Shown: positions 9,393-22,419, counted from the first letter of the stretch. The stretch is DNA of 64,000 bases from Gonocerus acuteangulatus (GCA_946811695.1 OX328132.1:98007900-98071899); one strand, 5' to 3'. Program-made: numbers and translations. Notes: generated by a model from the sequence alone, not told the origin.

Positions 9393-9399
9393 GTAAATA

Positions 9400-10606
9400 A
9401 TTTAAATTCACGAAGTTTTACAATAATAAAATAATATTTTATTTTTCATCTAACGCAATATCAGCACTTATATCGTTGAAATGAAACGTTCAAATCATAG
9501 ATTAGATTGATACATCTTCATAAAACATCAATTTATCGTAATTGAACAATGAGATTAATGGAAATAACATTTAGTATAGATAATAATTGTAATGAATTAA
9601 ATAAGATGCTGAAATATTATCAATGTTATTCATATTATATAAACTATTTTATAAATTATTTTTTGAGTAAATTTTGTGCTTCTACATCTATCGGAGTTGG
9701 AATGTGCTTCTATTCATTACAAAGACTACTTATATAAGGATCTAACGAAGCGGAACACCAACAAATAAATAAATAAAAAAAATAATATTATAAATATTGG
9801 TTTTAATGATTAATTGTCCACCCCACAGGAACTGTATAAACTTCGCAAATGCTTCCGAACGGGGATGTTTACAATATCCGTTTTCTTTGCTATTGTCAAT
9901 TTATTAACACGAGTTGACTCAATTAGCAAACGAAAAAAACTACACGAGCTGCGTAAGCTGAGAAATTGTCAGCAAGGTAACCAATACAATAAATGTGAAA
10001 GTTCTAGAGTCTTAAATTTGTTCTTTTTATTTGGTTATGTAATCTGCTGATTCAAATATTAAAAAAATAAAGCTTCTAGCTGGTGCCTACTTCCACTGGT
10101 CTTCTTTCTTTTTATGTGTGGCTGTTGTTGATACCTTGTTTCGTTGCAATAGACCAGACATAGCGCACTACAACGATTGTGACACGTGTCAATGGAATTG
10201 ATACGCCCCTATGTTTAAACAAGACAGGACTATAAAAATGTATAAGTGTTGAAAATGCTATAGGTTTAACTTTTGGCCGTTGGTCAAAATTTTGATTATA
10301 TGTGTACATTACGAGAGAAACCCCTTTTCTTTTTACTCTTCTTTTGTGGATTTGGCTTGAAATTTCCACAGATGAAAATCACCTTTATAAGAAAGAGCTA
10401 GCGGAAGATTGCAGGATGGCCCACTTCCCTGCGAGGCATTGGGCAGAAGTAGGCCAGAACGACGGATCCTTGCACCCCCAGTTCTGAAGCTGGAGCGAAG
10501 GATGGCTTATTTCTCAGATCACGGATTTTTTCAGGGCTATTTGCATACAAAATTAGGTTATCAAGCCTGCAATAGACTTCATGAAGTAAGGAACCATTTA
10601 TGATAT
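9400..10606. other. No recognisable feature
   Basis: AT-rich sequence with short frames only (up to 85 codons). No motif seen. Confidence 0.45.
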
Positions 10607-10660
10607 GTACTAGAGCCGAATGGCCAAGTGGTTGGAATGACCAAGGCATTATATTCTTGC
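10607..10660 (+). other. tRNA-head-like fragment
   Basis: 'gccgaatggccaagtggttg' looks like the D-arm and box A of a tRNA-Ser/Leu type gene, but no box B, no acceptor pairing and no anticodon stem could be found. It may be the head of a decayed SINE. Confidence 0.3.
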
Positions 10661-13147
10661 AAAATCGGATTACCATAAGCGAAGAAGGAACATTATAAAA
10701 ATATCTCACAAAGGAAAATATAAGATATCGTTGATAAAAAGTTCCGAATATCTGTTAGGTAACAAAAAGACTTATTCATGACGATTCAGGAAGCGTATCC
10801 ATGTACAATCCAGGCCTATCCAGGTCGAAACTGTTAAACAGTCATCCACGATCGAACAGGCGTTCACCTTTAATCCATCCCATCATATCGGTGTTCACTC
10901 TCCGTCGAATATGTTGTGAACCCCTTGACTATGGGGTTCATTGACTATGACTCCTTTATTGGATTCAATATTACAGATGAGTACTTACAATCACATTGTA
11001 AACCTACATTCTGTTAATACGCTTTCATCGAACAGAATAATTTAGTGGAAATGAAAATGACGCCAACTTAAGTTTTTTGTGAGTGCACAGAATTCCACTA
11101 AGGCAATCTGCCTCTCTCAATCAAAAATAGAAACAGTGAAGTTGAAAATAACCGTCATATTTTTAGTAGAAAAAAAATTAGGACATAACCTCTGTTCCTG
11201 CTGGAGTTGGTCGTTGCCGAAACAAAAGCCCATCACAAGTTAAGTATTAAGCCTGTTGGGTAGGAGTGCATTAATGTTGAAAATACTGGACGAGCCACTT
11301 TATCGCGATATGCACGGCCAACATGTTTCATCGTAGATTGGAGCCTAAAGAGTAGTTTTTCTTAGGGTTGGAAATATTTCCCAACACTTCTATGAAGTCT
11401 CCTCTCTATAGAGGGAAGGAGGAAATGCTCTTAAAAATGATATTCGATGAATCCCTGGCCTAAAAGAGAGCCTAGAATCCTCATTCTCTGGTCTTTGCAC
11501 AGTCAGTCGAATTCCCAATTTTTGTATGAACCTTTTTAAGTACTTGAAAAATATATAGACCACGCTTTTAAATGTACCATATCCAAACCTGGCTAAAAAA
11601 AACGTCGTGCATGGAAAATCTATTAAAGAAATTGACGAGTTTTAAAAACTTTCATTCAAAAAATATTTGTCCAATTTGAAAGATGACCTTCAACTAGTAA
11701 AATCGTTCGACTCCAACTAAGTCTTTTCACCAAAATTTGGACGACAAATAATTCTCAGAGCAAATAATTTAGTCGGGGGGTAAATACGCATAATAGTTAT
11801 ATCCTAAGCAGGTAGTGTTAGTTAATTTAATTATCAAAATAATTGAATTTCAAGAATGTTTATAAACATTATTCAAATTCAACTTCAGAATATGGAATAA
11901 CGAAGAAAGTGCGTTCAAAACTTAATATGATATACTGAACAGGGGAAATAACTATATATAATGTTTTCATATATTTATTAAAATTATAGATTTGAAATGT
12001 CAACTACTTCATTTTCAAGGAACAACATAATTGAATGAACATCGTTTTCTAAACCTTTCACAAACAAATTTCGCCGAAATTGCTATAATTTTAATAAATA
12101 ATAATTTATTTATTTATTTATTTGGAATTTACAACAATGTATAAGATACATTTCTAATAAATTATTGCTAGATTATATTGACATGAATGTACATGAGGTG
12201 GGAAGCTGCACAGTACTATAATCTAAAAAATAAATTTGTATTCTGATGAAAATGAAATGATATAAGGTAGCAAATTTTATTTTAACTGAACAAATAACTA
12301 CAATTAAAATGAACGAAAAATTAAAGAAAAAGAAGAACAAGCGGAGATTGATTTATACTTGTAGGCATTTTAAAGAGTATGGTAACACAATGTCAATAAC
12401 GCTCACTATTTTAAAAGTCCCAATAGTTCTAATTCCTATTGAATAGCTGTCTTTACGTAAAGCACTACTAACCTCGAGGTATCATAGTATGTTAATCTTC
12501 TCTTTAAGGTCGAGCCCATCCATAGCCAGCTAGATAAGTATCAGATGAGTAAGGAGATTAGGATCAGGCATTCGCTTCCCACTCCCACGCAGCTTACTAA
12601 TTACTGTATTCCTTTACAACAACCGCAGCAATTTAGAAGTGGCGTCTTTACCAAAACAAATACATTGATCTTTATAAACATTTATTCTTTCCGTGAAAAA
12701 GTAATTCTCTCCTTATGTTTTTCCGTCTCTTGAATGTTTCTAAATAGCAGCACCATCCAGGTGTGATTTTATGAAGTTGAGCTTCCCCTTAAGTCAAGAA
12801 AGGCGTTCTTTAACATTTTGATTGGAAACATTGCTGCTAGGCAATAGTTATTTTTGTCCAATATTCTGATCAACGTGGATTAGTTTCTAATTCCTAAGGA
12901 AACTGCCCTCACAAGACCGCCGGTAGATTTTCAATCCTTTCCTTCAATCAAACCTATATGGATTTTTGTAGGTACTATGGGAACTTGATGCATTAAAAAG
13001 TCTCTATTGTTGCAATTACCAATAATGACTTGCATATTATCCACATATTGCCCTTTATCTTGGGCAATGCTTTAACAATATTTACCGGTGTTTATAATAA
13101 CAGAGAAGGCGATGTTTAGTAATAACTATATACTTATATTTTTTTTT
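10661..13147. other. No recognisable feature
   Basis: About 2.5 kb of AT-rich sequence. No frame above 62 codons apart from antisense to the SINE at its end. Confidence 0.45.
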
Positions 13148-13309
13148 ACGGCGCACCGACATCTGGACCATTAGTGCCGACGCCCTGGTGCAGCAAGTAA
13201 TTTTCTCAACGAGCTGTGGCATGAGAAAATTCCTGCCGCCGGTGGGACTCGAACCCATCATTTCTGCATGAGAAACTAAGACGTTAGCCACTAAACCACG
13301 AGGAGACCC
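13148..13309 (-). mobile_element. tRNA-derived SINE-1, full-length diverged copy
   Basis: Read on the minus strand it starts GGGTCTCCTCGTGGTTTAGT (box A region), carries box B GGGTTCGAGTCCC, continues with 'ggaattttctcatg' and ends at a tail with GCGCCGT and an A-run. The order and spacing match the copies at 60.8 and 62.6 kb. The tRNA head differs at many sites and the tail hairpin is damaged (CGGCAC), so it is an older insertion. No clear target-site duplication remains. Confidence 0.85.
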
Positions 13310-16047
13310 GACTCTATTTTATTATTACGTATTTTTCAGGATTCGGATTTTGTGTGAGATGGTAGAGTGAGACGTGCTCAATAATTTTCGTCCTAGTCAG
13401 CAAATTACGAATTTTCTCATGGTCCGGAGTCGAGCGCAATTAAATTAAGTTGTTATCCTAGGAATTAGCACAAACTACGAGCTAACTGGTTGTTAGCTAG
13501 TCATTGTCTGTCTAACAAAACTGGCCAGTTTTTTAGGGTTCTTTTATTTTGTTAAATACCTCAAAAGGTTTGAGTAACGGGGTTTGCAGAACTTGTTTAT
13601 TCAAAGATTATCCTTTTTACAAAATTTTCGATAAGCTGGTTTCAATAGGCTGACCCCATCGTGATATTTCTTGCTGCCTATATTTTCCTCGTTAACCCTA
13701 GCTTAGGATATAAAAAAGGAATGTCTTCATTCCCCATAATGTGATTACTTTCTTGTCATTAAAGAATTAGAAATTACCCTTCTTTTCGAAAATTTGATAA
13801 AGTCAGTAATGTTGAGTCGGACAGTTAATGTTTGCAATGTGGTGTCCATTCAGATGGTGCACGACATCCCGGCGGGATTACCCCTCGGCTACTTCAGGTA
13901 TAGAACCAGAAGAAATAAAGTCATAGTGACAATTATTAAAACACATTATTGAATACCTTGAAATTGATTCAATGGCTAATATGCTGTTATTTGAGAGCTA
14001 ATAAGCATCGTTAATGGTCGTTTGAGTTTCCTGCTGAAGTACTCGCCTTCGCTGGGCTGAGCGGAGTGATGAGGTACTTTATAACAAGCATATCATTGAG
14101 AGTGGATTCTCGGTCACCCGCCATTGGGCATTGTCCCTTCTCTATGGACCATCACCTTCCACACTAGCCTTCCCGGCGCAGGACCATAGGACGTGACTTT
14201 CAAGCTGTGGAAAGAAGCTCTCTGGATTAAGTCATTACCTTAGCATCGACATCGCTTTTACTACAATCCACGTGATAAATCTTGGGACGTGGACCAGCGT
14301 AGATGTCTATCGCCGGCGGGACTTGTATTCAGAATGTATACATGATCTGTTCATTCGGTAAATAAACTCAACAATCCGTTAAGTATTGTCTCTAAAAAAC
14401 AAGTAGAGACTATTGCGTCTTTATAATAGATTTCCGAATAAAAAAAAAAAAAAAAACTCACTTAAATTAGTATTTTATAGTGCTCCGAATGTCCCCAATC
14501 ATATAAATGCCAGGGGATGATCAATGAAAACAGGATTAACCGTGTTGATTCTTTTATTAAAAATGCGTTACCATTCTAGGCGTAGGGGAAGGTTCAGCTC
14601 TGTGTAAGTAGGTTGTATTAGTAGTGTAGTGACACCTGATTGAAGAGTTCAATTATTTTTAAATAAAAGAATTGAAGTTAAGTAGAGAATTATGTTTTTG
14701 TTGACCTTCCACCTGCCATTTATAAGAAGTCGTTTTCTATGTTAGTCTTGCTGGCTCAAAGGATTCGTAATTCCATAAATCAAATTTGAAGAAGAACTTA
14801 GCCACCCGAAAAGGTATGCTCAATATTGGATTTAAAAGTGAATGCTTTAAGGAAAAGAATCTAAATTTAGCAACTACAGAATGACCGGTTTATTTATTCA
14901 CAGGGTCTATAAGGTTTAGATGAGTTCAATCTCTGCGGTTTTATTTCTACCTTTACACGACAGACAAAATAAAACAAACAGTGAGCTTTAGCATAATAAA
15001 GAATCTGAATTAAATCACAATGGCCAAATAGGTTTAACACATTGACTTCCATCTACTAGTCCTAGTTCGAGAGGAAACTCGAAGTTTCCTACGTAATTGC
15101 CTTGTACGCCAATTTTTGCTCACAAATCAGACAACGAACGTCGATCGCTTAACGTCGAAATCTTCAAAACAGCTTTTAAAATGTTATTGATTTCTTGTAT
15201 AAGATTTGGGTTCATTCAAAATTAAACAGGCCCCGGATTTAAATCGAAAAGTATCCAAAGTATCAAAGAACTCAAATACAGAGGCCTTAGTAGTATGAGT
15301 TCGTGCTAGAATAAATGGCTACAAAAAAAGAGAAACACTTTTGACGTTTTTTCTTCGACCCGCGAAGTCCTAAGGAACTGAGAATTAGCCTAGGTTTGAC
15401 GTTAAGTGGCTCTGGACACATAAATGGACCACCTAAGTACGATCTTGTCAAGTAAGAGTGAATGGGTTCCACGCTTTGAAGAAGAGAAAACTTCCCTTAA
15501 GGACCATAAACAAATCAAATTGCCTATTTGTAGATTTAGCTCACCAGCACAGTGTATCTAATGATACTCCTAGGCCAATTACATATGAATTAATAAATAG
15601 GCTAGGGGAGATAGAAATCTGCTTTTCTCCGTTCTTGAATCACTCTCAGAGCACGGTAAGCGAGAAGATAGGCCTACTGACTAGATCTAGTATCGTCTTT
15701 CGTCGCATTAGTCGTGTTTGGGGAGGAATGGGATTCACGATCCCAATCCAGTTTCAAAAATTACAAACGAAAGTGAGATTGTATAAATATATATTGATGG
15801 CTAAGGGAATACAAGTGTTAAGTAAGTTTTGTTAATAAATATTTTACTATGTAGAGAAATAAACTTATTTAATAAATATAGCTCCATGTGTATTCGGCAG
15901 AATATAGCGTTAATTTCATAGCCGTTTGAGTTTTACTAGAAAATAAATTGTGAGGAATTACTTTATTAGTGCCTAGCCGTGACTCACTGTTAAGGATCTT
16001 GGATTAGGGACATTGTTGATATTTGAGGTAGAGGTTAGAATGAGTTT
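13310..16047. other. No recognisable feature
   Basis: The only notable frame is 125 codons at 15458-15835 (plus). It resembles no family I recognise and has no supporting start context, introns or repeats. The stretch 14030-14340 is less AT-rich but unassigned. An A-run lies at 14437-14456. Confidence 0.4.
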
Positions 16048-16165
16048 CTATAGTCCGCCCGCAAACAAAAGAACAAGAAGGGGCGTGGCCGGAGGGCAGC
16101 TAGGCCTTTACCAAATGGGCTAAAGGCAGCGCTTGCGCACTATTTTGTTTGCGGGCGGACTATAG
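16048..16165. mobile_element. MITE with 23-bp perfect terminal inverted repeats
   Basis: 'ctatagtccgcccgcaaaca' plus aaa (16048-16070) is perfectly inverted at 16143-16165. If TA is the target duplication, the element starts TAGTCCGCCC and is about 114 bp, which would fit a Tc1/mariner-like or related TA-targeting family. The inside (16076-16140) is GC-rich, unlike its surroundings. Confidence 0.85.
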
Positions 16166-17920
16166 TTCCTTCCGTTCCGGGCGTCCTATAGCTCGTCAGA
16201 AGATGTCCACACTAGTTAAGATTGGCAACCAATAGCCTTGGTTAGACTGATAAAATATAAATGATAAAAAACTGTAAAATGTGTTGATATTATCTATGCG
16301 AGGTTTTTTTTATGCCCATAAACGATTCCTTTGATACATGTTGATTCGTACATTCTTCTTGTCATCTTATTTATGTGGTTTTTGTAGGCCTCTAAAAAAA
16401 AAAAAAAAAAATAAGAAAAATCTGCAATAGGAGCGGAAGTATTGATAATGGGTATTAAACTAGTAGGACTATTCAGAACCAGTGGTCGATTAGCAGCACA
16501 ATGGACCGGCATGAATGTACTAAATCAACTTGAGGGGACCCTCAGAATAGAAGACCTATCAAAACATCAATACTAGCGAATATTAAGCTTAATTTTACTA
16601 TTTACTGCTTTGAAAGATTATCATATTGTCGAATTGTCCTCAAAACAAACAGTGATACTGCAAATAAAAAAACATCTCGCTGTGTTGAGTACAAAAACAA
16701 TTCTCGGAGCTGTGATCCTGTGGATCGTTCGAAATCCTGAGTCGGGAGTGCTTTTCGTATAGAATGAACAACATTCGCGGTGCCAATGCTACTTTCCTAG
16801 CATCTCAGCTAAATATTTTGCTTGTGTTCCGAAATCATGACTCTGGATTCAGTCAGTCTTGGTAAGACTGATGGTGGGAGTATTCTCTGTGCTAATGCTG
16901 TTTGACTTCCGAAATAACAGCATGCGTTCACATATCACGCATCTTAACACCCGGTGCTGCACTCACTTCACGTTTTTACAAGAGTGGAGGAAGCCAACTA
17001 AAGTCTAAAACCTGGAAAATAGTTTTCTATAAACGGTGGAATTAAACCTTTAGAGAAATCAGTGGCTCGCTCTTCCGCAGGATATGCGCACCTTTCACCT
17101 CTCTCTGCTCCATCTGAATACCTAAATTCGAGTTTCATTGTAAATATAAACATTGGCAACAATGAAGACATGTCATCAGTCTACCTGGCGTGCCTTTTTC
17201 CTTTTGAGAACTCTCCTTTGTTTCCATGTCCAATTCTGTTTGGATCGTTTGTATATTATCTTACTTCTAATTTCAAATTTATTTTACTTTTTTTTTCATT
17301 TTAAGAGGTATAAAATTGTTGGAATGTTAAGAAGATGCAATAAATTTATTCGTATGGCAATATGTAGACGTTTTTACGGCTTTTGGCATTTTTGAAGAGG
17401 AAATCTGTTGCGATTCTGTAAAGAGAATATTTGAAATGTTGTATTCATATTATTGTATTATTAAGAAATTAGCATTTATGTTAATTTCAATTTTTTGATC
17501 TCACACTTGCGGTTTTCTTTTCTGTTATTTTATATTACCGCGCCACAATCTCTATATCAAGCTTATTTTGTACCTCTGTTATTGTTGTTCTTAATATTAT
17601 TTACATGCAAAACGAACATGTGTACAAATAAACCGAAATTATACATTAGTATTATTATTTTTGTACAAGTGAAGGTCATCATTATTATACTTTTTTATCG
17701 GGAAAATAATCATGAAATTGTTAAATGAAAACAATATATGTAAACTGGCCTCTTATTTCCTCATTTTCATATTTTTTTTAAATAATTTTAATCTGGGTGA
17801 AGTACATTTAAACATACTATTATTCCATAAAATATACTTATTTAAATTGGTGTTTACAAACTTAGTATAATATTACCTTCATAATGTGAATATATGATTT
17901 TCAACACAAATCATTTTTGA
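16166..17920. other. No recognisable feature
   Basis: Frames of 60-80 codons only. An A-run lies at 16394-16411. Nothing else could be supported. Confidence 0.45.
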
Positions 17921-18077
17921 TTTTAGCGCGGTTCCTCCCTCCCCCATAGGGAGGAACCCCGCTTATAGGGTTGATACAATGAAACAATCCGGAAGTGCCG
18001 ACTAGAAAATTTCGCGTTTCAGAACCCCTAGAGACCGAAAATAACGGTGGTTAAAATTTGAATATACATATATATAT

Positions 18078-18173
<96 letters not shown>

Positions 18174-18790
18174 CTGTTCGCTCATTTCTGGCTTCCCTGA
18201 TGGCCCGATTTTGATGAAATTTGGTACAAAAATCCGTCGTCCAATTTGAAAGGTCAAGTTCGTTAACCAGCAGAATCCGCCCACTGGAAGGTGGCGTTTG
18301 GGGCGAAATTCGCGCAAAAAAAATCGTAACGCTTACGTTTATGAGTTCATAAGCTTGTAAGTACTCGTTTTATAGGCTTCTTGGGCTAGGAAAACGAATG
18401 AAACCATTTTCAAGGCGATAGCTTTAACCATTTTCGAGAAAATTGGAAAAATAGTTTTTGAATACCGCTTTTGGTTTGGGTACTTAGAATCATGGGATTC
18501 AGTTGAAACATTTTCTGCATGTTCCACATTCATCAAAACTAATATGTTGAAATTTTGGTTACGTTTGGAGTTAAGGAAGGGTTAGAATAAAATATTTTAT
18601 TAACAGACAAAACGTTTTGGTAACTTTGTATATTTTCCTTAATATCTCGAAAAAGGTTGAGAATCTTCGTAAACGGAAGAATACCATTAGAAAGCTTACG
18701 AAATGCTCTACAAAAAGATTCTGATAAAAGTTTTGATTAGACGATGTCAATCGGAGAAATAAGAGCTTAAAACTTTAAAGTAATTGATTT
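17921..18790 (-). mobile_element. Helitron-like non-autonomous element with internal (TA)n
   Basis: Nearly identical to 63388-64000. On the minus strand its 3' end has a hairpin (arms ggttcctccct / agggaggaacc) followed by gcgCTAAAA, which fits the hairpin plus CTRR end of Helitrons. Inside are 'ttctgaaacgcgaaattttc', a (TA)n array (18061-18170), and a block with 'accagcagaatccgcccact' on the plus strand. The left boundary of the family (right side here) is not defined; similarity to 27.1 kb suggests it reaches at least 18790. No protein is encoded. Elements with a central microsatellite and 3' hairpin resemble HINE/DINE-type Helitron relatives. Confidence 0.6.
18061..18170. repeat. (TA)n microsatellite inside the Helitron-like copy
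   Basis: About 110 bp of TA repeat with two aa or tt interruptions. Confidence 0.95.
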
Positions 18791-18929
18791 CGCTTATTCG
18801 AACTGTTCTTTTTGTCTGTTTTTATTCCTTGTTATTTTTTAATTGCTTATAGTTGGATAATGTATTTGATAATAAATCAGGTTAAGAAAAACAATTTAAT
18901 CTTAGAGATATGGACTATATGGAGATATA

Positions 18930-19170
18930 ACTTTTCAACTGCCTAGCGGTGTCCTTCCTAGGGCGGGTTGGCTTATCCAGGTAAGATCGTAAATAAGACC
19001 TTTCTTGAAAGTAAAGATGGAACTGTCAACTTTGGTCCTCCTCTGCCTCCCGGCACTTTCAATGCTGACGAAGGCTACCAATGAGTAGCTGAAACGTCCT
19101 AAATATAGATTTTTTAACAAAAATCGTATTGAGGTTTCTTTAGCCGAATCCCAACCATTCCATCTTTACT
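18930..19170 (+). repeat. Penelope-like terminal repeat with hammerhead-like core (copy D)
   Basis: Homologous over about 150 bp to the reverse complement of 33299-33450: 'cctctgcctcccggcacttt', the motif, then 'aatatagattttttaacaaa' and 'ttagccgaatcccaa'. The motif within is listed separately. Confidence 0.65.
19065..19098 (+). ncRNA. Hammerhead-like motif with CTGACGA core
   Basis: CTGACGA (19065-19071), one extra A, helix II GGCTAC/GTAGCT (six pairs with one wobble, loop CAATGA), GAA, palindrome ACGT, then C at the cleavage site (19098). Helix I shows only one pair, so this copy is probably inactive or helix I uses distant sequence. Confidence 0.5.
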
Positions 19171-19287
19171 TATCACCTCGACGGCTAACTATCTAATCTT
19201 CATGTTTTCTAGAAATGTGGACCCAAAATAATAACAGCTTCTATTTTAATCATTTTAAATGAGTCTAGAGATAAGAACGGAACCGCG

Positions 19288-19310
19288 CTAAGATGATGCA
19301 GTTCCTGCGA
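19288..19310 (+). repeat. Short dispersed motif CTAAGATGA-N3-AGTTCCTGCGA
   Basis: The same motif occurs at 27579, 34921, 58309 and, more diverged, at 53679 and 61338, usually followed by a 'gacttt' box. Function unknown; it is probably the end of a repeat family. Confidence 0.6.
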
Positions 19311-19902
19311 GTTGGACTTTTTTTTTGTATACTCTCTTGTTTGATTCATTGTCATACACATAATAAATAATATGAAAAAATAAGCTGTGGGTACCAAGGT
19401 GAGATTATTGACTTGTGGATCGCCTTGCCGGCGATTTTCCCGACAACTTAGGAGAAAGGAAACACGAAAGAATAATTATTTATGTTGTGATCTCTAATGT
19501 AACTAAAATCGCTAAATTATTGTGGGAGTTCTATAATTAAAAACACAATTGATAAAATCCTATCATCGGCTTGTGGCTATCATTGATGACAATCTGCATC
19601 CTTTATTTAAGAAAATATTGACAATATTAATGGTCATTTAGATTCTAGATAAGGAATTTATGTATATAATTGTTCTTTTTGATCTGAAAACTTTCAACAA
19701 TAAATTTTCTGAAAAAAGTGGTGAGATCTATATGAGCTTTACACATGTTAGCATTGGCCTTAGATAGATAATAAAGCTTTCCAAATGACAAAATTTTACA
19801 TAGATAGGGGATAGAGCTTTACACCAAGAAAAAAAAAACAAAACCAGACTCTCTGATATTGTTTGATCTGTCCGGAAACTCCAGTAAATTTGTTTTTGTC
19901 AG
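19311..19902. other. No recognisable feature
   Basis: AT-rich; no frame above 62 codons and no repeat match beyond the short motif at its start. Confidence 0.4.
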
Positions 19903-20058
19903 CATAAATATGCTTTAGCGATGACTAAACTGAAAAAAAGTTACAAAAAAGTGTCCGCTGGCGTTCGCGCATGCGCTGTGGCCATGTGCGAAAAAGAAGA
20001 CTGTATGTTATACAGTACATTACATAGGTTTGTCGGATGGAGCTAAAGCATATTTATG
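19903..20058. mobile_element. Small inverted-repeat element
   Basis: cataaatatgctttagc at the left is perfectly inverted as gctaaagcatatttatg at the right, enclosing about 120 bp that includes a GC-richer 'cgctggcgttcgcgcatgcg' block. The size suggests a MITE. No target duplication could be identified. Confidence 0.6.
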
Positions 20059-21490
20059 TTCCTGAATTTGAGCAAAAGGCTCTAAACAAAATTATTTTTT
20101 TTTAATTTATACTAATAATTAGATATATTTGATTATTTTAATAAAGTATTATTATGAAAAAAATACATATGATTAATAATGGTTAAAAATAAATAAATAA
20201 AATTTTATAGTAATTATTGATTTTACCTACGTTTTTGAAGCAGGGTGGCTTCTTAAAATGGAGCATCACCCCCTCTTGTAAGGCATTGAAGATCCAGTCT
20301 TGAGACCAATGGCTATCCCGAGCATTATCTTCTCTGCTCTATTAACACTAGAGGGATTAGTTCAGTGAACATAGTCCATTCCCTACTCTCCACCATCCAG
20401 ATGACGGCAAGCAAAACAAAAAATATTATAAAAGTGTCCCGTTTTTTTACTGCCAAGTGTATAATATAGTTTTACATAAGATGTATGACGATTTACATAT
20501 TTACAAATTAGATTTTACCATTCCAAAGAAATTTACAATTAATTATTAACGAAAAGAAAAAATAAAACAGCATGGACGATGTTAACAGGTGTGTATTAGG
20601 ATAGCAAAAAATCTCAAGAGCTTTGGGAGAGAACTCATGAAATCAGTTTTGTCCCTCTTTTTCCAAACAAACCAACCAGTTCATCTAACTGACCATGCCT
20701 CTAAATGTATTATTATTATTTTAAACATTACGCACCCAGTTAAATAAATGATTATATAAATAAATTACTCTAAACATGGTATTTATTTATTTTTTAAAAT
20801 ACTTTCTCAACTTTAACGGAGCAAGAGATGATAGAAATGCCTCGAAGAGTATTAGGATAGGAGAGAGAAAAGGAGCTTACTTCATTGGCTCTATGCCCTG
20901 GATAGCTCCTGAGTACCTTTGAAGTAACTTCAATTAGATTTTACTCATTTTTCTTCCTAGTAATGTTCTGTGAGGATTAATATAAATAATTTATTGTATT
21001 TCTTTGAGCATTGACCTTGGTATCTATAGGATGAGTGCTTGTTATAAGTACTACCATTAATAGTGATTATTCCTACTTATGGCAATGAACTACCACTCAA
21101 TTCAAATTGACAGGCACTCTATAATGTCCTACTCGCAGGAATTGCGTCATCATGGCGCCTTTTCATGACGTTCTTATCCTAAGTGTCATTTAGAATACTT
21201 GGGATAACAGTTTATATTTTTTTTTAATATTTTGTGAACAATGTAAACATCTACTCCGACCACATCTTTAAGAAGATTTAGATTTTAGGCACCACAATGC
21301 ACAGAAAACTGAAGAAAGCGGAAACAAATGTATATATATATACCAATTTGAACCCTTGTTGTACCAATCTAGGTTATTGTTTGCATTATAGTTGGCATTA
21401 TTATTATTTATTTATTTGTTTTAATTTATTTTCCTTTTTTAATAAAAATATATTTTTCACTATTTAATTTTTGTTCCTTATTTTACTTAT
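20059..21490. other. No recognisable feature
   Basis: AT-rich. A short block near 21281-21320 ('ttaggcaccacaatgcacag') resembles 43271-43350 and 59224-59290, a poorly defined dispersed repeat. Confidence 0.4.

Positions 21491-21492
<2 letters not shown>

Positions 21493-21551
<59 letters not shown>
21493..21551. repeat. (TA)n microsatellite
   Basis: About 59 bp of TA repeat. Confidence 0.95.
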
Positions 21552-21555
<4 letters not shown>

Positions 21556-21654
21556 CTTACTTATTTTTTTTTAGTAATTCGACCAATTCATTATGGCCAG
21601 ATTACGTTTCCCAACACGTAAGTCACGACAGAACAAATATATATACATTATATG

Positions 21655-22061
21655 AGGACCTTGGAAGAGTAAGGGCGAATCAGATAAATCGACTTTTTTT
21701 TTTTTTAATTTCATTTTCTGATTCAGAAATATGTAGGTAATATGACGCTTCACCTTTTTTCTCTGGCCCGCCTTTGGTTCTCTCACAGTTTCAAGTTGAA
21801 GTGAATAGCACCATCATCCCTATTTCAAGGACGAATCTGGGGTCTGAAACGTCCCACCTACCATTTTGTTAGCCATAAATCACTCGCAAAATCTATAATT
21901 AAAACATTGAATTTCAATTGCATACGTTTTCAATCAGAATTATGAATCAGCATTCCATAGAGCAGACATTCGTCCTTGCAATCCTAAAGCGCTTCTAGAA
22001 CTTTAAACTCGATTTCCCAACATCCGGAATTCATGATTCGCCCTTACTCTTCCAAGGTCCT
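21655..22061. mobile_element. Element bounded by 28-bp perfect inverted repeats
   Basis: The arm at 21655-21682 (begins aggaccttggaagagtaagg) is exactly inverted at 22034-22061. The 350 bp between hold no open frame of note. A further weak inverted pair around 'tttcccaaca' lies outside the left arm and inside the right one. Class unknown. Confidence 0.65.
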
Positions 22062-22345
22062 GATATGTAAACAGGGTGTCGCCCCAAAAAAGAGCCAAAC
22101 TTCGGGAATTGATTAAAAAAAAAAAAAAGAAAGTCCTTTGGCATATTTCTCGTTTTCTTCGTTTCCGAGAAAAACGCAAAAAAAAATATATGAAAAGGCT
22201 GTCTTTCATGAGGTCTATATAAAAATTATTAAAAGTATGTGTTTTATCTCCCACCCCCTTCCTCTTACCCTTCCACCCCCACCCTCGTCTCTCCCGAAAT
22301 TCCCGCACCCCAAAAATATAAGAGTGAGTTTGTCTCTGATTTTAG

Positions 22346-22346
<1 letters not shown>

Positions 22347-22419
<73 letters not shown>

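Noticed and set aside
10607..10680. A functional tRNA-Ser/Leu gene
   Set aside because: Box A-like sequence only; no box B or acceptor stem.
15458..15835. 125-codon plus-strand frame
   Set aside because: Longest frame outside repeats, but no recognisable motif, no splice or start context, and within the length expected by chance in 64 kb.
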